Part shown: piece after piece, positions 1 through 5,830 of the stretch
How the letters are laid out: each line of letters begins with the position of its first letter
Numbering within the stretch: the first letter of the stretch is position 1
Source: JBARRS01 sp049644345
Lineage (GTDB): Bacteria; Actinomycetota; Thermoleophilia; Gaiellales; Gaiellaceae
Direction of reading: 5' to 3'
NCBI GenBank assembly: GCA_049644345.1
Contig: JBARRS010000174.1
Location: 1-9,584, forward strand
DNA: 9,584 nt
Translations under genes and position numbers: made by a program
The notes under the pieces: generated by a model
The model's database searches: none
Told to the model about the DNA's origin: nothing
What the model saw: the letters and a program-made list of their open reading frames with translations, nothing else

Positions 1-239
1 CGAAGCAGCCACGTCTTTAGGGCGGACCGGCCTTCGAACCGGTCGAGGCCGCGGAGCGCGCCGAGCCAGGCCTCCTGCACGACTTCGTCGGCGACCGCGC
101 TCGAGCGGACGAACGTCAGCGCGACCCTGTGCATCGCGGCGCCGTAGGCGTCGACGAGAGCGCTGAACGCGTCCTCGTCACCACAACGGAGGGCCGCGAG
201 GAGCGCGGTTTCGCCGCTCAAGGTCTCGGGACCGAGCAT
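1..239 (-). CDS. RNA polymerase sigma factor, sigma-70/ECF family (partial; C-terminus beyond window)
   Basis: This is the N-terminal 79 or so residues of a sigma-70 family factor, cut by the left window edge. The translation begins MLGPETLSGETALLAAL and runs through GDEDAFSALVDAYG, then ADEVVQEAWLGALRGLDRFEG and SALKTWLLR. This is the usual order of ECF region 2: an acidic start of region 2.1, the DEVVQE(A/T)W core-binding segment, then the F-G-S-KTWL segment leading to the -10 recognition helix. ECF factors direct RNA polymerase to a small regulon, often under anti-sigma control; no anti-sigma gene is visible because the downstream side lies outside the window. The ATG at 237-239 is chosen because the family motif begins about 15 residues in. 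A TAGTTT box lies 8 bases before it, so initiation may be leaderless or nearly so. The subgroup cannot be told from this fragment. Confidence 0.86.
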   Translation of the reverse strand, partial: MLGPETLSGETALLAALRCGDEDAFSALVDAYGAAMHRVALTFVRSSAVADEVVQEAWLGALRGLDRFEGRSALKTWLL

Positions 240-413
240 CCGCTCAGAAACTACACACTCGCGCGGGCGTAACGCGACGGCCGGATCGCGTGACGGTACG
301 AGGGACGGCAAACGAACCCGCAAGGAGAATCGACGAGCCTCGCCGCCGGCCGGTCCTGCTCTCCGTCTAGAGCCTGTCCAGTCGAGGTCTCAACCTACAG
401 AAAGGACTCTTGC
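240..413. other. Intergenic region between divergent sigma factor and tautomerase genes
   Basis: These 174 bases separate two divergently transcribed genes and should hold both promoters. On the minus strand TAGTTT (248-253) is a plausible -10 for the sigma gene. On the plus strand AGAAAGGA (399-406), 7 bases before the tautomerase ATG, is a good ribosome binding site. An AAGGAG at about 322-327 has no start codon at a sensible distance. I found no convincing -35 element, riboswitch or open reading frame. Confidence 0.5.
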
Positions 414-815
414 ATGCCTCTCGTAAAGGTGAATCTGCTCAAGGGCCGCTCGGCCGAAGAGAAGGGCTCGATCGCCGCCTCGATTCAGACTGCTCTCGTC
501 AGCACACTCGAGGTGCCCGATGCCGACCGGTATCAGCTGTTCAACGAGTACGACGGGGAGAGCTTCCGTCATACCAGCGGATATCTCGGCATGACCTACA
601 CCGACCAGTTGCTGATCATTGAGATCACTTTTCTGGAGGGTCGTGACGATGAGGTCAAGAAGTCGTTGCTCGCCGAGATCAACCGCAATCTGGTCGCGGC
701 CGGCGTGGTGGGTGGCGACGACGTGTTCGTCCTGATCACCGAGATCGGCCGCGCCAATGTCTCCTTCGGCAAGGGGCTTGCCCAGCGGGCTCCGACCTCT
801 CAGTTGGCCGGCTGA
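414..815 (+). CDS. Tautomerase family protein (4-oxalocrotonate tautomerase superfamily)
   Basis: This encodes a 133-residue protein of the tautomerase superfamily, whose members use an N-terminal proline as general base to move protons on 2-hydroxy-2,4-dienoate or related substrates, often in aromatic or halo-alkene degradation. The protein begins MPLVKVNL, so Pro2 becomes the catalytic amino terminus once Met is removed. The SAEEKGSIAASIQTAL helix follows, and the end has the family pattern DDVFVLITEIGRANVSFGKG. The length fits the longer single-chain members (about 130 residues) rather than the 60-70 residue 4-OT type. The start is supported by AGAAAGGA 7 bases upstream. GC is about 60% by hand count, below the flanking core genes. 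It is the first gene of the cluster that continues with RidA, arginase, RraA and cupin sequences. The substrate cannot be assigned. It appears intact, unlike the next three genes. Confidence 0.9.
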   Translation: MPLVKVNLLKGRSAEEKGSIAASIQTALVSTLEVPDADRYQLFNEYDGESFRHTSGYLGMTYTDQLLIIEITFLEGRDDEVKKSLLAEINRNLVAAGVVGGDDVFVLITEIGRANVSFGKGLAQRAPTSQLAG

Positions 816-870
816 ACCCGCCGCAGCACTGCATCACCGTCCGCATCACCACTTTCAAGGAGGCTCCCCC

Positions 871-1281
871 ATGAAGACTTTGATCAGCTCGGAATACGCG
901 CCGACTACAGTCGGCCCGTATTCGCCAGGCCTCTCAGTCGGAGAGTAGATCTTCCTCTCCGGCCAAGGCGGCTTTGATCCAACGACCGGCAAGATGATCA
1001 GCGACGACATCGCCGAGCAAACCGCGCAGACGTTTCGCAACATCGAAGTCCTCCTCGAGGCAGCGGGCGCGTCGCTCGACAACGTGGTGTCGTGTCTCGT
1101 GCACCTCACCGACCTGTCGCAGTTCGAGGCCTTCAACGCGATCTACGAGAAGAAGTTCCCGGGTACAAAGCCTGTGAGAACCACTGTGCGAGCTGACCTC
1201 GTCGCCGGCATGCTCGTCGAGATCACTGCCGTCGCTCAAGCCTCCGAGCGAGTGACGCGGGAGCCCATTGGACGTCCATGA
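871..1281 (+). pseudogene. RidA family (YjgF/YER057c/UK114) protein gene interrupted by in-frame TAG
   Basis: RidA-type enzymes hydrolyse reactive enamine/imine intermediates; related members act in catabolic pathways. The frame from ATG 871, preceded by AAGGAGG, reads MKTLISSEYAPTTVGPYSPG, then SVGE, an in-frame TAG at 946-948, then IFLSGQGGFDPTTG and on to the TGA at 1279-1281. All family landmarks are in one frame: the VGPYSP start, the (I/V)F(L/V)SGQ strand, the NIEVLLEAAGASLDNVV helix region, and the RTTV segment with the catalytic Arg (codon 103), followed by LVEITAVAQ with the conserved Glu (codon 117). The only defect is the TAG at codon 26, a position that in relatives varies among Leu, Tyr and similar residues and is one base from TAC or TTG. 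The most likely reading is a recent nonsense mutation or sequencing error; readthrough is possible but unsupported. Its TGA overlaps the next ATG (ATGA), so the operon layout is preserved. Confidence 0.86.
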
Positions 1282-1495
1282 TCAACGATTTGCGCACCGA
1301 GAGCCGGCAGCGATTGGCTTCGCGGCCGCGACCGGAGATCGCCCTCATCGAGGTGCCTTCCGCTCTCGGACTCCACCCCAGCGGAGTGCAAGACGCCCCC
1401 GACGCGCTCCGCGAAGCCGGTTGCATCAGCTTCTCAAGCCCACCGAAGTCATCCGCGTCGATGTCCCCCCGTATAGCCCGGCGCGTGACACCCAC
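1278..1495 (+). pseudogene. Arginase/agmatinase-family N-terminal fragment, frameshifted and truncated
   Basis: The ATG at 1278 overlaps the RidA stop codon. The frame reads MINDLRTESRQRLASR, then EIALIEVPSALGL, PSGVQDAPDALREAG, which resembles the first strand and following loop of ureohydrolase-fold proteins (arginase/agmatinase type: LI.VP...G....G...GP..LR.AGL). The reading then has to move to another frame: after GCC at 1416-1418 only GG remains before TTG at 1421. Restoring one missing base gives AGLHQLLKPTEVIRVDVPPYSP, which continues the arginase-like pattern. The metal-binding His and Asp motifs of the family are absent because the sequence switches at about 1487-1504 to the C-terminal half of a different protein. 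It is therefore a non-functional remnant. The family call rests on a short N-terminal stretch and is less sure than the RraA call. Confidence 0.66.
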
Positions 1496-1849
1496 ACGCA
1501 CATGCTCTTCAGCTATGGAACCTACCCTTCCGGACCGCTGCGACTCGATCCGCAGGAGCCCGAGGCGCTCTCGAGCGCGCGCTTCGGCCAACACGTGATC
1601 ACAAGTGACGACATCGTGTTCGCCGACGATGACGGTGTCGCCTTCGTTCCTGCCGACCGCGTTGATGAGGTGCTCGACGCCGCCCGCGCGATCTGGCAGG
1701 TCGAACGCGAGCAGGCGTCGCGGATCGCGGCCGGCGAGACATTGCGTGCGCAGACATCGTTTGATGAGTACCTGTCCCGCCGTGCCAACGATTTGTCGTA
1801 CACGCTCCGCCAACACCTGCGGCAAATCGGCGGCGCAATCGAGGAATGA
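1496..1849 (+). pseudogene. RraA-family (aldolase/RNase E regulator-like) C-terminal fragment
   Basis: The frame that carries the repaired arginase remnant continues directly into FSYGTYPSGPLRLDPQEPE, then RFGQHVITSDDIVFADDDG, VAFVPADRVDEVLDAARAIW, and ends with SYTLRQHLRQIGGAIEE. This is the second half of an RraA-like protein, a fold that includes 4-hydroxy-4-methyl-2-oxoglutarate/4-carboxy-4-hydroxy-2-oxoadipate aldolases. The D-D-V/I-V-x-A-D-D-D-G-V-x-x-V-P pattern is highly typical. A full-length protein would be about 220-240 residues; only about 115 remain, and the N-terminal substrate and metal region is missing. The segment has no ribosome binding site or start of its own. The simplest reading is a deletion that joined two neighbouring genes of the cluster. 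Aldolases of this family act at the end of aromatic meta-cleavage pathways, which would suit the nearby tautomerase, but that is inference. Confidence 0.78.
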
Positions 1850-1866
1850 CCACGCGGCTCGACCTT

Positions 1867-1882
1867 GAACGGCGAGCCGTTC
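1867..1882. repeat. Short inverted repeat GAACGGC-GA-GCCGTTC
   Basis: Perfect 7-base arms separated by two bases lie 18 bases after the RraA-fragment stop. The repeat could fold as a 6-bp hairpin with a four-base loop or serve as an operator for the cupin gene. There is no T-run after it, so a terminator role is uncertain. Confidence 0.4.
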
Positions 1883-1974
1883 AGGCGACGCCGACTCGGC
1901 CAGGACGTCCCCACCGGTTGCGCGAGACGTTCCGGCGTATTCGCTCACAATCTCAGCGGCGAAAAGGAGATCCG

Positions 1975-2343
1975 ATGGAGAACTACGACATCCGCTACGA
2001 CGACAAGTACGGTCAGCTAACACACATCGACCTGGTCGCCGAAGGCGCCGCGCACGACCCGTGGTTCAACCAGACGCTCACGACCGTGAATGACTGTGTA
2101 GTCCGTCTCGCGGTCATTGACGGTCGGCTCGTCGATTGGCACAAGCATCAGCACGAGGATGAGTTCTTTCTCGTGCTCGAGGGCAGGCTTGAGCTCGAGG
2201 TAGAAGGGCGCGAGCCGTTCGTGCTCGGCCCCCGTCAGGGGGTGACGATCCCGCGCGGCATCGTGCACCGTCCGCATGCCCTGGGGCGCACCGTTGTGCT
2301 GATGGTCGAGCCAGCGACAGTGGTGCCGACCGGGAACCACTGA
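1975..2343 (+). CDS. Cupin domain-containing protein
   Basis: This is a 122-residue single-domain cupin, a small metal-binding beta-barrel. Cupin motif 1 fits its consensus exactly: Gly50, five residues, His56-Lys-His58, four residues, Glu63, six residues, Gly70. Motif 2 is Pro93-x-Gly95-x2-His98. Together these give the usual three-His/one-Glu metal site, so the protein could bind Fe, Mn, Zn or Ni. Small cupins may be dioxygenases, isomerases or sugar-phosphate enzymes, or metabolite sensors; the substrate is unknown. The ATG at 1975 is preferred because AAAAGGAG (1962-1969) lies 5 bases before it. The frame stays open back to an ATG at 1846 that overlaps the RraA-fragment stop, but those 43 residues are Arg-rich with no cupin similarity. 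GC is about 55-62%, like the tautomerase gene, so it probably belongs to the same acquired cluster. It appears intact. Confidence 0.9.
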   Translation: MENYDIRYDDKYGQLTHIDLVAEGAAHDPWFNQTLTTVNDCVVRLAVIDGRLVDWHKHQHEDEFFLVLEGRLELEVEGREPFVLGPRQGVTIPRGIVHRPHALGRTVVLMVEPATVVPTGNH

Positions 2344-2619
2344 CGGAAAATGAGAGCCCGGTGGTGCGCTCCCGTTCCATCCGAGTAGCTTGAAGCCAGC
2401 GTCGGGTTTCAGGCGGCAGCCGCCCGTTGGCACGCGCGATTTGTCCTTGAGGCAGGCCTGCCGTTGCGCGAGGCCGAGGCGGTGATGACGCTCCTCTGCC
2501 GTATGCGGGGCACCCGGTGCGACCGGTTTTCTGTCGCAGGCAGCAAACGATCGATTCCAATCGCCGCTTTTCCGCCTCTCAAGACAACACAAGGAGGCCG
2601 CTTGCAGGCACTTCTCGAA
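2344..2619. other. Non-coding stretch between cupin gene and tRNA-Asp 3' end
   Basis: I recognise no gene in these 276 bases. They contain GGCGGC-A-GCCGCC (2412-2424) and the perfect 12-base palindrome GGCAGGCCTGCC (2451-2462). A weak GCCTC...GAGGC hairpin at about 2574-2598 could act as a terminator for the tRNA reading leftwards. Reading frames that run through here into the tRNA have no family similarity and are chance. Confidence 0.5.
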
Positions 2620-2693
<74 letters not shown>

Positions 2694-2705
2694 GAGGCGC
2701 GGGAC

Positions 2706-2711
2706 AGTGTA
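2706..2711 (-). promoter_or_regulatory. Putative -10 box of the tRNA-Asp promoter (TACACT)
   Basis: On the minus strand TACACT lies 12 bases upstream of the mature tRNA 5' end, which would leave a short 5' leader for RNase P. It matches the TANNNT pattern. No clear -35 is visible, and the space where one should be overlaps the -10 region proposed for the divergent protease gene. Confidence 0.45.
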
Positions 2712-2735
2712 GCCCAGGCCCTTCGTGCGCCGAGT

Positions 2736-2741
2736 TAGCCT
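2736..2741 (+). promoter_or_regulatory. Putative -10 box for leaderless MarP-like gene (TAGCCT)
   Basis: TAGCCT lies exactly 6 bases before the GTG start at 2748, so transcription would begin at or next to the start codon. There is no ribosome binding site between them. No convincing -35 is seen. Confidence 0.45.
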
Positions 2742-2747
2742 GCCGGG

Positions 2748-3887
2748 GTGACCGGCGCCGACTGGGCGGCCACGGCGATCATCGCGCTGCTCGCGCTCGT
2801 CGGAGCTCGCCAGGGGCTGCTCGCCGGCGCGCTTTCGCTCGCGGGCCTCGTCGGAGGGGCGATCCTCGGTGCACACATCGCACCCCAGCTCCTCGCGCGT
2901 GGGAGCAGCTCACCATGGACGCCGTTGCTTGCGCTCGCCGGAGCGGTGGCATTCGCCGCGGTTTTCCAGGCGGTCGGTCTGAGCCTCGGCCTGTTGCTCG
3001 GGAATCGGGTGCTCCGGTTGCGCCCGCTGCGCGTGGTCGACGCGCTCGGCGGCCTCGCCGTCGGCGCCCTCTCGGGCGTCGTTGTCGTGTGGGTGCTCGG
3101 CGCGGTCGCGCTCCAGTTGCCGGGTCAGACCCAGTTGCGCCGCGCGGCGCAGCGGTCGCTGCTGCTCAGGAAGCTGAACTCCATCGTGCCGCCGCGGGAC
3201 GCGTTGAGCGCACTCGGTCGGATCGATCCGCTGCTACCGGTGACGGTTCCGCTCGCCCCTGTCCCGCCGCCGAACCCGGCAGTGCTGCGACTACCCGGCG
3301 TCCGGGGCGCGGCGCCGAGCGTCGTCAAGATCGTCGGCACGGCCTGCGGACTCGGGATCGAGGGCTCGGGCTGGGTTGAGGCGCCGGGCCTAGTGGTGAC
3401 GGCGGCGCACGTCCTCGCAGGAGTTCGCGACGCCAGTGTCGAGGCGCCTGGGTCCGCCGCCGCGCTGTCCGGCAAGCCGGTCGTCTTCGATCCGAGGAAC
3501 GACGTCGCCGTCCTGCGCGTGCCCGGTCTGCGCGCGAGACCGCTTCCACTCGTCGACCCAGTTCCCGGTCGGGCGGTCGCGATCCTGGGCTATCCCGAGG
3601 ACGGCTCCTTCGCCGCTGCGCCCGGCCGGATCGGCAGGACAGGCGTCGTCCTCACCGTCGACGCCTACGGCCACGGCCCGTTCCCGCGCCTCATCACGAC
3701 CATCCGCGGCCGGATTCGCCACGGCGACTCGGGTGGGCCGGTTGTCGACGCAGCAGGCGCGGTCGAGGCCACGGTCTTCGCCGCTCGCACCGACGCGCCG
3801 GCCGGCCTCGGCGTGCCCTCGGCGATCGTTCGCACCGACGTCTCTCGCGCGAAGGCGTCCGTCTCGACCGGCTCCTGCGTCGGCTAA
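2748..3887 (+). CDS. marP: MarP-like membrane-anchored trypsin-like serine protease (CvpA-type membrane domain + protease)
   Basis: The 379-residue product has two parts. Residues 1-125 hold four hydrophobic helices (roughly 5-22, 26-48, 59-84 and 98-122) in the CvpA/colicin-V-production arrangement. Residues 185-379 are a chymotrypsin-fold protease facing the cell exterior. The catalytic triad is visible: His221 in VVTAAHVLAG, Asp252 in DPRNDVAVL, and Ser328 in RHGDSGGPVV. Cys200 and Cys377 match in place the disulfide of Mycobacterium tuberculosis MarP (Rv3671c, 397 residues), a periplasmic protease needed for acid and oxidative stress resistance that processes the peptidoglycan hydrolase RipA. 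That role is family knowledge, not shown here. The GTG at 2748 begins right before the first membrane helix and follows a TAGCCT box by 6 bases, so the mRNA is probably leaderless. The gene is monocistronic, with a terminator hairpin just after its TAA. Confidence 0.93.
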   Translation: MTGADWAATAIIALLALVGARQGLLAGALSLAGLVGGAILGAHIAPQLLARGSSSPWTPLLALAGAVAFAAVFQAVGLSLGLLLGNRVLRLRPLRVVDALGGLAVGALSGVVVVWVLGAVALQLPGQTQLRRAAQRSLLLRKLNSIVPPRDALSALGRIDPLLPVTVPLAPVPPPNPAVLRLPGVRGAAPSVVKIVGTACGLGIEGSGWVEAPGLVVTAAHVLAGVRDASVEAPGSAAALSGKPVVFDPRNDVAVLRVPGLRARPLPLVDPVPGRAVAILGYPEDGSFAAAPGRIGRTGVVLTVDAYGHGPFPRLITTIRGRIRHGDSGGPVVDAAGAVEATVFAARTDAPAGLGVPSAIVRTDVSRAKASVSTGSCVG

Positions 3888-3889
3888 GC

Positions 3890-3916
3890 GGGCGCACGGG
3901 CAAAGCCCGCACGCCC
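3890..3916 (+). terminator. Probable rho-independent terminator of MarP-like gene
   Basis: It starts 3 bases after the protease stop codon. Outer arms GGGCG (3890-3894) and CGCCC (3912-3916) enclose a 2x2 CA/CA internal loop and inner arms CGGGC/GCCCG closed by an AAA loop. TCTTCT follows, a short pyrimidine run typical of high-GC terminators. Confidence 0.7.
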
Positions 3917-3926
3917 TCTTCTGGTC

Positions 3927-3946
3927 GGCGCCGCCGAGTCGGCGCC
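3927..3946 (-). terminator. Hairpin directly after the methyltransferase/MTHFR stop codon
   Basis: Perfect 7-bp arms GGCGCCG (3927-3933) and CGGCGCC (3940-3946) with a 6-base loop abut the TGA of the minus-strand gene at 3947. There is no U-run on that strand, so termination by this hairpin is likely but not certain. With the hairpin at 3890-3916 it insulates two convergent genes. Confidence 0.6.
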
Positions 3947-5749
3947 TCAGAGCAGCTCGAGCACCCGCAGCGGCTTGCGGAACGGCGCGACGAGGTAGAC
4001 GCCTGCTACCCGGTCGCGCGCCTCCGCGAGCAGACGACGCGCATGCTCCATCCCGATCTCGGCCGCGTCAGATCCGGCGTCGCGGAGCGCCTCCTGGAGA
4101 GCCTCGGGAACGACGATCCCGGGCAGCTCGTTGTGGAACCGCAGCGCGAGCCTGTAGCTCCAGAGCGGGCAGACACCGAGCAGCAACGGGATCGGGGACG
4201 AGCCGCCGAGCCGGTCGAGGAACGTATCCAGGTAGGCGAGGTCGAAGAGCAGCTGCGTCATCGCGAACTTCGCGCCGAACTCGATCTTCTGGTGGAAGCG
4301 GTCGAGCTCGAGCCCGAGGTCGTCGGCCGAGGGGTTGACGGCGACGCCGGCGAAGAACGACGTCGGCGCGTCGATCGCCCGGCCGTTGAAGTCCTCACCG
4401 CGGTTGAGACGCCCGATCAGCTGTGTCAGGCCGATCGAGTCGACCTCGTAGACGCCGCGCGAGCCGGGATAGTCCCCGACCTCGGGCGGGTCGCCCGTGA
4501 TCGAGAGGATGTTGCGCACTCCCTCCGCGTGCGCGCCGAAGAGCGTGGACTCGAGGCCCATCACGGTCGAGTCGCGCGCCGTCAGGTGCGGGATCGTCTC
4601 GACCCCCGTCGCGCGCTCGATCGCCGCCGAGACCATCACCGCGCTCATGCCGGCTCGCGCGCCCGCGTTGTCGTTGATGTCGACGAACTCGACCGGACCC
4701 GCTTCCTTCAGCGCCTGGACGACCTCGATCAGACCGCGGCTGTTGCCCCCGAGCGGAGGGTCGAGCTGGACGGAGACGACCCACGCGCCTGTGCGCAGGG
4801 CGCGCGCGAGGCCTGTCTCGCGCTGCTCCTCGCCGAGCGAGATCACGAGCTCGCGCTCGTCGAAGACGAGGGGCGCCCGTGGTGTGCGCTTCTCGTCGAG
4901 CGCGGAGCGGATCGCCGCAATCTCGGCGGGAGTCGTCCCGCAGCACCCCCCGATCAGGCGGGCGCCGAGGTCGCGCGCGTGCGCGGCGAACTCGCCGAAG
5001 TACTCCGGCGTCGCGTGCGGATAGATGATCCGGCCTCCCGCAAGGCTCGCCAGGCCGATGTTCGGCAGCGCCGCGAGCGGCTTCCCGTCGTGGCCCATCG
5101 CCTCGAGCGCTGCGAGCGCGGCGAGCAGCCCGGCGCCGTGATTCGCGCCGACGGCGGCCACGTCGAGCCGGGCGAGACGCTCCGCGGCCTCCTTGGCGGT
5201 GACGCCGGCGATCGTCTCGGCGCTCTCGTCGAAGGTGAGCAGCGCGATGATCGGCAAGCTCGACACCCCCTGAAGCGCCTCGACCGCGTCGACGAGCTCC
5301 TCCAGGTCGTAGAACGTCTCGAGCATGAAGAGATCGGCGCCGCGTCCCTCGAGCACGCTCGCCTGCTCAGCGAAGAGCTCTCGGCGGATGCGCGAGCTGG
5401 CCGCCTCGCCCAGCGGCCCGATCGCGCCGGCGATGAAGACGTCGTTCCCGCTGACCTCGCGTGCCTCGCGGGCCAGCTTTACGGCGGTCGAGTTGATCCG
5501 CTCCAGATCGTCCTCGAGAAAATGGTGAGCGAGCTTGCGGCGGTTCGCCCCGAACGTGTTCGTCTCGATCAGATCCGCGCCCGCGTTGATGAAGCTGACG
5601 TGCAAGGAGACGACGGCTTCGGGCGCGCGCAGGTTCGCCTCCTCGGGGCAGCGCAGGCGCGGAACCGCGCTCGAGATCAGCGCGCCCATGCCGCCGTCGC
5701 CGACGAGCGGCGGGCCCTCGCTGAGGCACTTGATCAAGCGGTTCTCCAT
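3947..5749 (-). CDS. Bifunctional homocysteine S-methyltransferase / 5,10-methylenetetrahydrofolate reductase (YitJ-like)
   Basis: The 600-residue product joins two enzymes of methionine synthesis, as in Bacillus YitJ (about 612 residues). Residues 10-285 are a homocysteine methyltransferase barrel: GDGGMGALI near the start, GADLIETNTFGANR, and GGCCGTTPAEI with the zinc-binding pair Cys269-Cys270. Residues 320-600 are an FAD-dependent MTHFR barrel: VQLDPP, IPHLTARD, ILSITGDPP (Asp420) and FGAKFAMTQLLFD. Two key positions differ from expectation. The first zinc ligand, usually Cys in a G-x-N-C motif, is His204 (GANHGAG). The residue aligned with E. coli MetF catalytic Glu28 is Gln328. The ATG at 5749 is preferred because MENRLIKCL matches where relatives begin. 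Neither it nor the TTG at 5776 (9 codons longer) has a clear ribosome binding site. A structured region lies upstream, and an SDR gene lies further upstream on the same strand. Confidence 0.94.
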   Translation of the reverse strand: MENRLIKCLSEGPPLVGDGGMGALISSAVPRLRCPEEANLRAPEAVVSLHVSFINAGADLIETNTFGANRRKLAHHFLEDDLERINSTAVKLAREAREVSGNDVFIAGAIGPLGEAASSRIRRELFAEQASVLEGRGADLFMLETFYDLEELVDAVEALQGVSSLPIIALLTFDESAETIAGVTAKEAAERLARLDVAAVGANHGAGLLAALAALEAMGHDGKPLAALPNIGLASLAGGRIIYPHATPEYFGEFAAHARDLGARLIGGCCGTTPAEIAAIRSALDEKRTPRAPLVFDERELVISLGEEQRETGLARALRTGAWVVSVQLDPPLGGNSRGLIEVVQALKEAGPVEFVDINDNAGARAGMSAVMVSAAIERATGVETIPHLTARDSTVMGLESTLFGAHAEGVRNILSITGDPPEVGDYPGSRGVYEVDSIGLTQLIGRLNRGEDFNGRAIDAPTSFFAGVAVNPSADDLGLELDRFHQKIEFGAKFAMTQLLFDLAYLDTFLDRLGGSSPIPLLLGVCPLWSYRLALRFHNELPGIVVPEALQEALRDAGSDAAEIGMEHARRLLAEARDRVAGVYLVAPFRKPLRVLELL

Positions 5750-5830
5750 CCCGGTGAAGTGAAGCACGGCGGTCAACCGAGAACGGGGGATAGATCAAGT
5801 AACCGGTACTGGGCGATACTCCTCCTGCAA

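Noticed and set aside
1846..1974. Upstream start for the cupin at ATG 1846, overlapping the RraA-fragment stop
   Set aside because: The 43 extra residues are Arg-rich and unlike cupins, and the ribosome binding site at 1962-1969 points to ATG 1975.
1223..2023. Open frame of 266 codons on the minus strand across the broken cluster
   Set aside because: The plus strand here carries recognisable RidA, arginase-like, RraA and cupin sequence; the minus frame has none and arises from GC-rich codon bias.
5773..5817. Short leader peptide from ATC 5817 to a TGA overlapping the TTG at 5776, after an AGGAGGAG
   Set aside because: The spacing from the ribosome-binding-like sequence to ATC is too short, the start codon is very rare, and no regulatory codon run is present.
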